Source of the DNA: an uncultured Clostridia bacterium
Lineage (GTDB): Bacteria; Bacillota; Clostridia; TANB77; CAG-508
Direction: 5' to 3'
DNA: 64,000 nt
Assembly (NCBI GenBank): GCA_934129745.1
Contig: CAKOWZ010000009.1
Location: 1 to 64,000 of the forward strand
This document shows positions 24,011 through 31,524 of this stretch, piece after piece. A model generated the notes under the pieces. The model was not told the origin of the DNA. It made no database searches and saw nothing but the letters and a program-made list of their open reading frames with translations. Within the stretch, counting starts at the first letter, position 1. Every line of letters starts with the position of its first letter. A program made the position numbers and the translations under genes.

Positions 24011-24070
24011 AAAAAGAACATGTTTTAGCTTGTAATTCAAATGAGATTATAAGTTAAATATGTTCTTTTT
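24011..24070. terminator. Bidirectional terminator
   Basis: AAAAAGAACAT (24011-24021) pairs with ATGTTCTTTTT (24060-24070), with further partial pairing inside. It separates convergent genes (23251 plus, 24749 minus) and can end both. Confidence 0.8.
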
Positions 24071-24077
24071 ATATATT

Positions 24078-24749
24078 TTACAATACTATTTTATTTATGA
24101 CTTCTCCTTGTTTTTTATAAATTGAATTAGAACTAATTACACCTCTAACAGAAGATAATGGGTAAATATTTGAATTTCTTCCAATAACACTTCCAGGATT
24201 TAGAACTGAACCACATCCAATTTCAACATTATCACCAATCATAGCACCGAATTTTTTTAATCCTGTTTCTATTTTTGAATCTCCATTTTTTACAAAAACT
24301 AATTGTTTATCAGATTTTACATTTGATGTAATTGAACCAGCACCCATGTGTGATTTATATCCTAAAATAGAATCACCAACATAATTATAATGTGGAACTT
24401 GAACATTATTAAATAAAATAACATTTTTTAATTCTGTAGAATTTCCTACAACACAATTGTCTCCAACAATTGCATTTCCTCTAATAAAAGCACAATGACG
24501 TATTTCTGTATTATTTCCAATAATTGTTGGACCTGAAACAAATGCAGTAGGTGCTATTTTTGCAGTTTTGGAAATCCAGATATTTTCTCCAATTTTGTTA
24601 TATTCATTTAAATCTAATGAATTACCAAGTTCAATTATAAAATCTTTTATTTTGGGCAAGACTTCCCAAGGATATGTACATCCTTCAAAAATTTTTTTCG
24701 CATTTGTTTGTGTTAAATCATATAGATTTGTAATTTGACATTCTTTCAT
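24078..24749 (-). CDS. Left-handed beta-helix nucleotidyltransferase-like protein (GlmU C-terminal type)
   Basis: 223 aa. Residues 55-205 consist of hexapeptide repeats (IWISKTAKIAPTAFVSGPTI, IIGNNTEIRHCAFIRGNAIV, VVGNSTELKNVILFNN...), the left-handed beta-helix of acyl/nucleotidyltransferases. The stretch YVGDSILGYKSHMGAGSITS matches sugar-phosphate acetyltransferase/GlmU-like proteins annotated UDP-N-acetylglucosamine pyrophosphorylase-related. There is no N-terminal nucleotidyltransferase domain; the first 50 residues are a helical cap. Probable role in cell-wall or surface sugar metabolism, inferred. Confidence 0.85.
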   Translation of the reverse strand: MKECQITNLYDLTQTNAKKIFEGCTYPWEVLPKIKDFIIELGNSLDLNEYNKIGENIWISKTAKIAPTAFVSGPTIIGNNTEIRHCAFIRGNAIVGDNCVVGNSTELKNVILFNNVQVPHYNYVGDSILGYKSHMGAGSITSNVKSDKQLVFVKNGDSKIETGLKKFGAMIGDNVEIGCGSVLNPGSVIGRNSNIYPLSSVRGVISSNSIYKKQGEVINKIVL

Positions 24750-24818
24750 GATTTTTCTTCCTTGTATAATATATTTAGGTTTTTAATAAGGTTTTACCTA
24801 TAAACCTTTTGTATCATA

Positions 24819-24864
24819 ATTATATGTTTTATAATTATTTTTAAATGAGTATAAAACATATAAT
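24819..24864. repeat. 15-bp perfect inverted repeat
   Basis: ATTATATGTTTTATA (24819-24833) and TATAAAACATATAAT (24850-24864). It lies between two minus-strand genes, upstream of the beta-helix gene and just beyond the end of the 24908 gene, so it may be a terminator of the latter. A second small stem AAGGTTT/AAACCTT lies at 24788-24808. Confidence 0.65.
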
Positions 24865-24907
24865 TTATTTTACTGGTATTTTTTAGTTATAATCTAATAC
24901 AAAAAAA

Positions 24908-25813
24908 TTATTTAGTCAAGTATATATTTTCCAATGTTATTTTTTTTGTTGGTTTTGAATGTAGGGAAAGATTTTGATGTGTGGAATTAAAATTTTCTGG
25001 TTTTAGAGATTCTCTAAAACTTATTTTGGGAAACTTATTTTTTATAGAATTATTAAAATTAAGTTCTTTTTTTGAAATATCATTAGGATTTACATGTAGA
25101 TTGTTAATAGCATCAGAATTTATATGTAGATTATCAAAATCATTTGAATTTATATGTGTATTTCCAAGATTACTTGAATCTATAATACGTTGATTTGCTT
25201 GTTTTAATATTGTATGAAGATATTTAACAGAATTTTTTGATTTTAAATTATTTCTTATAAATCTATAATTATATTGTAGTTCACGATAACCTTTAAGCAT
25301 AGTTGTGGCAATATTAACTGCCATATTATTTATTTGATTTGGTAATATTTGCTCTTTAAAAATTTTGAGATTTTTAATTAATTTATTGAAAATTGTTATT
25401 TTAGATAATTTAGATATTAATTTTTTTGACATAAAACTAATTGAAGTAAATATTGGTTTTATAAATTTACTTATTTTCATTATTATAGGTGAAATAGGTT
25501 TTTTAGTTATAATACCTAATTTATATAATTGTAAATCTTTTTTATATAAAGCTTTTTGGTCAAGTTTATAAAATTTTCTACAATTTATTTTTGGATTTTC
25601 AATCCATGATTTTGTGTTTGATTCATAAATAAAATTAATTTTTTGTTCTTGATGTCTTATTTTAGAGATTTTTTTATTAAGTTTCAGTTGTTGTTTTAAA
25701 AGATTTTTTTGCTTTAAAAATTGATGTAATGATATATTATTTATATCTTTTGTTTGTATCATTTGTAAGTTTAATTTTTCTAATTTGTTATTTAGAATAT
25801 TGATATTTGTCAT
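24908..25813 (-). CDS. Hypothetical basic protein with 10-residue repeats
   Basis: 301 aa from ATG 25813, with AAAGGAG on the minus strand (25824-25830); an in-frame ATG 60 bp further up has no RBS. The first 75 residues are Lys/Leu/Asn-rich and likely coiled coil (NILNNKLEKLNLQM...LKQKNLLKQQLKLNKKISKI). No signal peptide, domain or catalytic motif recognised. Near residues 212-242 (counted from this start) lie three 10-residue units of the form N-x-H-I-N-S-N-D (THINSNDFDN, LHINSDAINN, LHVNPNDISK), encoded by three 30-bp DNA repeats. Function unknown; monocistronic and divergent from murB. Confidence 0.65.
   Translation of the reverse strand: MTNINILNNKLEKLNLQMIQTKDINNISLHQFLKQKNLLKQQLKLNKKISKIRHQEQKINFIYESNTKSWIENPKINCRKFYKLDQKALYKKDLQLYKLGIITKKPISPIIMKISKFIKPIFTSISFMSKKLISKLSKITIFNKLIKNLKIFKEQILPNQINNMAVNIATTMLKGYRELQYNYRFIRNNLKSKNSVKYLHTILKQANQRIIDSSNLGNTHINSNDFDNLHINSDAINNLHVNPNDISKKELNFNNSIKNKFPKISFRESLKPENFNSTHQNLSLHSKPTKKITLENIYLTK
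25088..25177. repeat. Three 30-bp tandem repeats inside a coding region
   Basis: Units start at 25088, 25118 and 25148, each beginning ATTTAYATGT. They are in frame (10 codons each) with the minus-strand gene and diverge in their second half. Confidence 0.7.
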
Positions 25814-26101
25814 TAAAAATGAACTCCTTTCTATGATTAAATTGTTAGCAATAAAATAAATTGTTTTTATCATAATGAATTATTAAAATATTGTGTGAGC
25901 ATGAGAAATATATAGAGATAAATTGATTTTATAAATATAAATAAAATATGTAGAACAAAACATATATGATAAAATTATTTGATTTAAAAGCTAGTTTATA
26001 TGATACAACATTCTTTCTAATTTGTAAAGAAAAATCGTAAGACAGAATTCGACAAAAAGCGACACTGAAGCAAAATAACTCTGATAATTATTAAAATTTG
26101 G

Positions 26102-26130
26102 TTGCATTTATTACAAAAAAATGATATATT
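26102..26130 (+). promoter_or_regulatory. Probable murB promoter
   Basis: TTGCAT 26102-26107, 17-bp spacer, TATATT 26125-26130. The rest of the 355-bp gap between the divergent genes is AT-rich, with no gene seen. Confidence 0.6.
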
Positions 26131-26168
26131 AACAAAAGAAAAAATCTATGAATATTAGGAGGATCTTA

Positions 26169-27113
26169 GTGAATAATTCGGAGATTTATAGTTTATTAAA
26201 AAACAAAATTTTAGATGAAAATATTCTAAAAGAAGAGTCAATGAAAAAACATACATCATTTAAAATTGGTGGTAATGCTGATTTCTTTGTAAAAGCTAAA
26301 AGTGTAGAAGATGTAAAATTTGTAATTGATTTATGCAAAAAAAATGATATACCTTTAACTATAATTGGAAATGGAAGCAATATTTTAGTAAAAGATGAAG
26401 GAATAAGAGGTATTGTTTTAAAAATAGATATTGATAAATTTGAAATAAATGAAAAAATACCAGAAGAATTAAGAAAAAATAATAATAGTGTGATAATTAC
26501 TGTTGGAGCAGGTGTTTTACTTGGAAAGTTAGCATTTCAATTATTAAAAAAATCAATTTCAGGTTTTGAATTTGCATCAGGAATTCCAGGAACAATTGGT
26601 GGAGCGGTAAGAATGAATGCTGGTGCATATGGCTCAGAATTTAAAGATATTGTAATTGAAACAATGTGTATGGATAATAATGGAAATATTATTAAATTAG
26701 ATAATAAAAAACAAAAATTTGAATATAGAAAAAGTATATTTAAAGATAACAAATATATAATTTTAGAAACAAAACTTTTACTTGAAAAAGTAGATGACAA
26801 TTCTAAAATAAAAGAAAAAATGGATGAATACAAAAAAAGTAGAATGGAAAAACAACCAATAGAATTTCCAAGTGCTGGAAGTACATTTAAAAGAGGAAGT
26901 GATTTTATAACAGCTAAATTAATTGATGAATGTGATTTAAAAGGATATTCAATTGGTGATGCACAGGTATCTGAAAAACATGCTGGATTTGTTATAAATA
27001 GAGGAAATGCAAGTTTTGAAGATGTATTCAAATTAATAAAATTTATCCAAAAAAATGTTAAAGAAAAATTTGGAAAAGATATAGAATTAGAAGTTGAAAT
27101 TGTCGGAAATTAA
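26169..27113 (+). CDS. murB: UDP-N-acetylenolpyruvoylglucosamine reductase MurB
   Basis: 314 aa from GTG 26169. AGGAGG at 26157-26162 is 6 nt upstream; the in-frame ATG 26148 lies before that RBS. FAD-binding PCMH fold: HTSFKIGGNADFFVKAKSVE, IIGNGSNILVKDEGIRGIVL, then GFEFASGIPGTIGGAVRMNAGAYG. EFPSAGSTFKR carries the catalytic Ser of type II MurB, and the C-terminal KHAGFVINRGNASFEDV and ELEVEIVG complete the substrate domain. It reduces UDP-GlcNAc-enolpyruvate to UDP-MurNAc with NADPH in cytoplasmic peptidoglycan precursor synthesis. It is followed by yvcK, a common Firmicutes pairing, but rapZ and whiA are absent here. Confidence 0.96.
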   Translation: MNNSEIYSLLKNKILDENILKEESMKKHTSFKIGGNADFFVKAKSVEDVKFVIDLCKKNDIPLTIIGNGSNILVKDEGIRGIVLKIDIDKFEINEKIPEELRKNNNSVIITVGAGVLLGKLAFQLLKKSISGFEFASGIPGTIGGAVRMNAGAYGSEFKDIVIETMCMDNNGNIIKLDNKKQKFEYRKSIFKDNKYIILETKLLLEKVDDNSKIKEKMDEYKKSRMEKQPIEFPSAGSTFKRGSDFITAKLIDECDLKGYSIGDAQVSEKHAGFVINRGNASFEDVFKLIKFIQKNVKEKFGKDIELEVEIVGN

Positions 27114-27207
27114 ATTATATGTAATATGCTTAGAGATTAATTATAGTATTGAATAATAGTAAAAAATATCAAACTATAAAACCAAAAAAGAGAAAGAAGG
27201 AAGAATT

Positions 27208-28908
27208 ATGAAAGGTTTTTTTGAGTGGTTCAAATCAGGGTCAAAAATGAAAAGATGGATGTTTTTAATTTTAGCAGGTGTTATTGCTATTTGTTTTTCA
27301 ATTTCAAAAATTTTAGTAACAAATAAATTAGAAACAATAAAAGATGTGGTTATAATAATTGTAGGTTTTGTTTTAGGATTTGTTGCAATAATTTTGGGAT
27401 TAATACATATGAATAAACGTACACTTGAATTATTAGTAAAAGAAACAGATAAAAGAGAAGAAGAAAATTTAAAATCATTAATTTTTAATAGAAAAGTATA
27501 TAGCCAAGGACCTAAAATTGTTGTAATTGGTGGTGGTACAGGATTAAATTCAGTGTTAAAAGGATTAAAAAAATATACTGATAATTTGACTGCTATTGTT
27601 ACTGTATCTGATTATGGTGAACAAACTTCAGATTCAAGAAAATTGCTTGAAACATTACCATTAGAGGATATTAAAGAAAGTATGGTTGCTCTTGCAGCAA
27701 ATGAAGAAGAAATGGAAAATTTATTAAATTATAAGTTTGCAGATGGAAAATTAAAATCATTGTCATTTGGAGATATTTACTTATTAGCAATGCAAAAAAT
27801 ATATAAGGATTTTTCAAAATCTGTTAAAGAAGCAAGTAATGTGTTAAATATTACTGGAAAAGTTTTACCAGTAACAATGGAAGAAATGAAAATTTGTGCT
27901 GAATTAGAAGATGGAACTGTTATTGAAAACAGATCTGAAATTCCAGAAATTGTTGCTAAAAATTCAAGCAAGATAAATAGAATTTTTGTTAATCCAACAA
28001 ATTGTAGAGTAGCTCCTGGTGTTGCTGAAGCAATTGAAGAGGCTGATGCAATTATTATTGGACCTGGTAATTTATATACAAATGTTATTCCAAATTTATT
28101 GGTTAAAGGGGTTACAAGAGCTATAAAAAATTGTAAAGGTTTCAAAATCTATATTAGTAATATTATGACAGAACCAGGACAAACTTCAGATTATTCTTTA
28201 TCAGATCATATAAAAGCAATTATTGATCATGTTGGAGAAGGTGTTATTGATTATTGTATTTATGATACAGGTGAGATTGTGCCTGAAATTATTAGAAAAT
28301 ATAATGAAGAAGGTAGTGATCTTGTTGAACAAGATAATTCTAAAGCTAAATCAATGGGAATGCATTTATTAAAAAGAGATTTAGCAACTGTTGATGGTGA
28401 AAAAATTAGACATAATCCAGATGCTATTGCAGCTTCAATTATTGAACTTATTTGTGAAGATTTGAAATTTAAAAATATGCAAAATAATCCTGAATATATG
28501 ATTTTAAATGATAGATTAACTAAAAAGAAAAAGAAAATTAAAACAGAAAGAAAATTTGCATTTAAGAAAAAAGATATTTATGATGAAAATAACAATAGAA
28601 AAAATGTTGATAGAATAAGTAAATTTTCTAATAAATATAAAGAAAGAATTAAGTCAATTAAGGAAAGTGAAGAAAAAGGAAAACATCAAGCTAAAAGAAC
28701 TAAAAATAGTGTTAAACCAGAAAGTAAGCATATGAATGTAAATGAAAAACGTAAAATTGATGTAAGACAGATTGATGAAAATAATGTTGATAAAAAGGTT
28801 TTAAATGAATTATTAGAAAATAATAAAAATTCTAAGGTTGAAACTAGAGGAACATCTAAAATAAAACCAAAAGAAACAGTGAAAAGAAGAAGTAGATTTG
28901 AAAATTAA
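27208..28908 (+). CDS. yvcK: YvcK/CofD-family protein (gluconeogenesis factor), divergent
   Basis: 566 aa. Two membrane helices (about residues 17-34 and 47-66), then a CofD/YvcK domain starting at KIVVIGGGTGLNSVLKGLKK (102-). The usual D-D-G-G-S-S-G-R loop that follows V-T-V is changed to SDYGEQTSDSRKLLETLP (about 135-152). Later motifs are normal: EEADAIIIGPGNLYTNVIPNL, then IMTEPGQTSDYSLSDHIKAI. The last 120 residues are very basic and low-complexity, an extension not in B. subtilis YvcK (about 317 aa). YvcK supports cell morphology and peptidoglycan synthesis on gluconeogenic carbon and binds UDP-sugars. Loss of the acidic loop suggests altered ligand binding. Confidence 0.88.
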   Translation: MKGFFEWFKSGSKMKRWMFLILAGVIAICFSISKILVTNKLETIKDVVIIIVGFVLGFVAIILGLIHMNKRTLELLVKETDKREEENLKSLIFNRKVYSQGPKIVVIGGGTGLNSVLKGLKKYTDNLTAIVTVSDYGEQTSDSRKLLETLPLEDIKESMVALAANEEEMENLLNYKFADGKLKSLSFGDIYLLAMQKIYKDFSKSVKEASNVLNITGKVLPVTMEEMKICAELEDGTVIENRSEIPEIVAKNSSKINRIFVNPTNCRVAPGVAEAIEEADAIIIGPGNLYTNVIPNLLVKGVTRAIKNCKGFKIYISNIMTEPGQTSDYSLSDHIKAIIDHVGEGVIDYCIYDTGEIVPEIIRKYNEEGSDLVEQDNSKAKSMGMHLLKRDLATVDGEKIRHNPDAIAASIIELICEDLKFKNMQNNPEYMILNDRLTKKKKKIKTERKFAFKKKDIYDENNNRKNVDRISKFSNKYKERIKSIKESEEKGKHQAKRTKNSVKPESKHMNVNEKRKIDVRQIDENNVDKKVLNELLENNKNSKVETRGTSKIKPKETVKRRSRFEN

Positions 28909-28997
28909 AAAATTATGATAAAAAATACTTTAAGTTTATAGGTATCGTAAAACCTAAATAAAACAAGGAGTTAAGATATTTTATATATCGAAAAAAG

Positions 28998-30008
28998 ATG
29001 GAAAGTTTATATTTATTATATGGACAAGAATCATATTTATTAGAAGATTTTGTTAAAAAAATAAAAAAGTCTTTTGAAAAATTGATTGAAGGAATTAATT
29101 ACATAAAAATAGATGAAAATAACATAAATCAGTTAATTTCTGACATTGAAACTCCTTGTTTTGGGTTTGATAAAAAGCTGATTGTTGTTAGAAATTCGGG
29201 ACTTATGAAAAAAAGTGCTAGAAAAAACAAAAATGATGAAAAACAAAAAAATGATAAAAAACAAGGAACAGATAAATTAGTAAATCAGATTTCTGAATAC
29301 CTTAAAGAAAATTATGATTTATATAAAGATAATAATATTATTGTTTTTATTGAAAATGATGTAGATAAAAATAAGGTTTATAAAACTATTGAGGAAATTG
29401 GCAAAGTTATTAATTTTGAACCAGAAAAATTGCCTAATTTAGTTAAAAGAATTAAATCAATTAGTAATGCATATAAAGTTGGAATTTCTGATTATGATGC
29501 ACAATATTTAGTAGAATGTTGTGGAACTAATATTCAGGATATTATTAATGAATTACGAAAATTAATTGAATTTGCAGGTGAGGGTGGTAAAATTTCAAAG
29601 GAAGATATAGATATTTTAACAACAAAACAAATTGACAGTGTAATTTTTGATTTGACAGATAATTTAGGTAAAAAAAATATAAAAACTGCAATGGAAGTTT
29701 ATTATAATCTAATTTATCAAAAAGAACCTGTTCAAAAAATTTTAGTTATGTTATATAATCATTTTAAAAAATTGTATTTTGTTAAAATTGGTCTGAAATA
29801 TAATGAAAATATTGCTGAATGTTTAAAATTAAAGCCTAATCAGTCTTTTCTTGTTGGAAAATATAAAACACAAGCAGGGTATTTTAATGAATTAGAACTT
29901 AGAAAAATTTTGGCAGAATTAGCAGATTTAGATTATAATTATAAAAATGGTTTAATTGATTTAAATGTTGGTGTAGAAGCGGTTTTATGTAGATATTGTG
30001 GGAAATAA
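28998..30008 (+). CDS. holA: DNA polymerase III delta subunit HolA
   Basis: 336 aa. The N-terminal LYLLYGQESYLLEDFVKKI is the typical degenerate P-loop-like start, then CFGFDKKLIVVRNSG, the helical KRIKSISNAYKVGISDYDAQ region and the C-terminal LDYNYKNGLIDLNVGVEAVLCRY clamp-loader collar. HolA opens the sliding clamp within the clamp-loader complex. The start is odd: the only good RBS (AAGGAG 28963-28968) lies 30 nt before the ATG and no in-frame alternative start exists between. An internal charged insertion (KKSARKNKNDEKQKNDKKQG) is present. Confidence 0.93.
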   Translation: MESLYLLYGQESYLLEDFVKKIKKSFEKLIEGINYIKIDENNINQLISDIETPCFGFDKKLIVVRNSGLMKKSARKNKNDEKQKNDKKQGTDKLVNQISEYLKENYDLYKDNNIIVFIENDVDKNKVYKTIEEIGKVINFEPEKLPNLVKRIKSISNAYKVGISDYDAQYLVECCGTNIQDIINELRKLIEFAGEGGKISKEDIDILTTKQIDSVIFDLTDNLGKKNIKTAMEVYYNLIYQKEPVQKILVMLYNHFKKLYFVKIGLKYNENIAECLKLKPNQSFLVGKYKTQAGYFNELELRKILAELADLDYNYKNGLIDLNVGVEAVLCRYCGK

Positions 30009-30064
30009 TTTTGCGTAAGATAAAATTAAACAAAAATGAAAAATAAAAAAAATCTTCCAAACTG

Positions 30065-30093
30065 TTGACAAATACTGGAAAATAGTGTATTAT
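30065..30093 (+). promoter_or_regulatory. infC operon promoter
   Basis: Consensus TTGACA 30065-30070, 17-bp spacer, TATTAT 30088-30093. Transcription would begin near 30100, just before the structured leader. Confidence 0.85.
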
Positions 30094-30104
30094 TATTTAG
30101 TACA

Positions 30105-30262
30105 AAAAAGAAGAAGCAATCCACTTCTCACCTTATTGAATAAAAAAAGGTTAATAAATATTTTAATTCTTGTATTTATTATAAAATATATATGAGAACT
30201 ATATTTAGAATGTGGGTTGGCTTAAAGTTTAAGTCAATCTTCTTTTAGTTTCATATTTTTAT
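30105..30262 (+). promoter_or_regulatory. L20-type autoregulatory leader of infC-rpmI-rplT
   Basis: The leader opens AAGAAGAAGCAATCCACTTC followed by TCACC, the conserved start of low-GC Gram-positive L20 leaders. It ends with GGTTGGCTTAA / TTAAGTCAATC and a T-rich run (about 30214-30247), which can act as the attenuator. L20 binds such leaders to shut down its operon. Boundaries are approximate. Confidence 0.75.
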
Positions 30263-30274
30263 AGGAGGTGTTTT

Positions 30275-30793
30275 ATCATAAAACAGGAATTACCAATTAA
30301 TGAACAAATAAGAGCAAAAGAAGTTCAATTAATCGATGATCAAGGTGAAAAAAGAGGAACAGTTTCTTTAAACGAAGCTTTAGATATAGCTTTTGAGAAA
30401 AAATTAGATTTAGTTCTAGTTGCACCAAATGCTGAACCACCAGTTTGCAAAATAATGAATTATGGAAAATATAAATTTGAGCAAGCTAAAAAGGAAAAAG
30501 AAGCTAGAAAAAAACAAAAAACTTTTGAAGTTAAGGAAATTAGAATTACACCTAATATTGAACAACATGATTTTGAATTTAAAGCTAAAAATGCTAAAAA
30601 GTTTATCGAAGATGGAAACAAAGTTAAGATAACAGTTAGATTTAGAGGTAGAGAATTAAATTATGTAAAATTGGGAGAAGCTGTGTTAAATGATTTTATC
30701 GAGAACTTATCAGATGTTGCAACTCCAGAGAAAAAACCAATATTAGAAGGTAAAAATATGTTTATAATCTTAGCTAAAAAAGCTGATAAATAA
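30275..30793 (+). CDS. infC: Translation initiation factor IF-3
   Basis: 172 aa from a non-AUG start. AGGAGG (30263-30268) is followed by ATC 30275 and ATA 30278, both in frame, giving MIKQELPINEQIRAKEVQLI, the correct IF-3 N-terminus. The first in-frame ATG (30455) lies after NAEPPVCKI, in the middle of the N-domain, and cannot be the start. N-domain 1-75, Lys-rich linker (YGKYKFEQAKKEKEARKKQK), then the C-domain (IRITPNIEQHDFEFKAKNAK; FRGRELNY). IF-3 discriminates against non-AUG starts, so a rare start codon makes the gene self-repressing, as known for infC. First gene of infC-rpmI-rplT. Confidence 0.95.
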   Translation: MIKQELPINEQIRAKEVQLIDDQGEKRGTVSLNEALDIAFEKKLDLVLVAPNAEPPVCKIMNYGKYKFEQAKKEKEARKKQKTFEVKEIRITPNIEQHDFEFKAKNAKKFIEDGNKVKITVRFRGRELNYVKLGEAVLNDFIENLSDVATPEKKPILEGKNMFIILAKKADK

Positions 30794-30816
30794 TTAATAG
30801 AGAGGAGAGAACGGCT

Positions 30817-31020
30817 ATGCCAAAACTTAAAACAAACAAAGCAGCTAAAAAAAGATATTCTTATACAGCTACAGGAAAGGTAAAAAGAACTAAAGCAAAT
30901 AGAAGACATTTATTAGCTAATAAAACAAAAAGACAAAAAACTAATGGTAAAATAATGAATGCTTATGCAGATAAAACATGTGAAGCAGGAATTAAAAAAA
31001 TGTTACCATATGGTAATTAA
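30817..31020 (+). CDS. rpmI: 50S ribosomal protein L35
   Basis: 67 aa. MPKLKTNKAAKKRYSYTATG, KVKRTKANRRHLLANKTKRQ and a C-terminal KKMLPYGN are diagnostic of L35, which lies near the base of the large subunit. Strongly basic and of normal length. AGAGGAGAG precedes the start; it sits 23 bp after infC and 41 bp before rplT in the standard Firmicutes order. Confidence 0.97.
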   Translation: MPKLKTNKAAKKRYSYTATGKVKRTKANRRHLLANKTKRQKTNGKIMNAYADKTCEAGIKKMLPYGN

Positions 31021-31061
31021 TTGAGAAAATAAAATCATAAAAAAAGATAGGAGTGAAAAAA

Positions 31062-31412
31062 ATGGCAAGAGTAAAAACAGCAATAATTACTCGTAAAAAA
31101 CATAAAAAAATATTAAAAAGAGCAAAAGGATATTATGGTGCAAAACACTATAGATTTAGAAATGCTAAACAAGCAGTTATGAAATCTGGTGCATATGCAT
31201 ATGCAGGAAGAAAAGATAAAAAGAGTAATTTCAGAAAATTATGGATAGCAAGAATTAATGCAGCAGCTAGACAAAATGGTTTAACATACAGCAAAATGAT
31301 AGCTGGATTAAAGAAAGCTAATGTTGTAGTTAACAGAAAAATGTTAGCTGAATTAGCAGTTAATGATTCTGCTGCATTTGCAAAAATAGCTGAAATAGCT
31401 AAAAATGCATAA
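31062..31412 (+). CDS. rplT: 50S ribosomal protein L20
   Basis: 116 aa from ATG 31062; AGGAG ends at 31053, so the in-frame GTG at 31053 is part of the RBS. MARVKTAIITRKKHKKILKR, GYYGAKHYRFRNAKQAVMKS and RKLWIARINAAARQNGLTYS are classic. L20 is needed early in 50S assembly and represses its own operon by binding the leader at about 30105-30262. Last gene before a terminator. Confidence 0.97.
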   Translation: MARVKTAIITRKKHKKILKRAKGYYGAKHYRFRNAKQAVMKSGAYAYAGRKDKKSNFRKLWIARINAAARQNGLTYSKMIAGLKKANVVVNRKMLAELAVNDSAAFAKIAEIAKNA

Positions 31413-31424
31413 TTAGATAAAATA

Positions 31425-31480
31425 AAAAACACATTTATAAACTATACCAAAAAAAGTAAAGTTTATTAAAGTGTTTTTTT
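31425..31480 (+). terminator. infC operon terminator
   Basis: AAAAAACAC..TATAAACT pairs with AGTTTAT..GTGTTTTTTT; the 3' arm ends in a long T-run. Confidence 0.75.
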
Positions 31481-31493
31481 TATTTTAAATATG

Positions 31494-31524
31494 TGTGCAA
31501 TTGGGACGCGTCCCAAATTGCACA
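31494..31524. repeat. REP-like GGGACGCGTCCC palindrome, copy 1
   Basis: TGTGCAATT GGGACGCGTCCC AAATTGCACA is an almost perfect palindrome, very GC-rich for this genome. The same core with AATTG flanks recurs at 57222-57246. It lies exactly between convergent rplT and recQ; its last bases touch the recQ stop codon. Confidence 0.75.

Noticed and set aside
18363..24080. CRISPR array near the Csx3-like genes
   Set aside because: I looked for regularly spaced 25-40-bp direct repeats on both strands and saw none; the only repeats here are short AT-rich hairpins.
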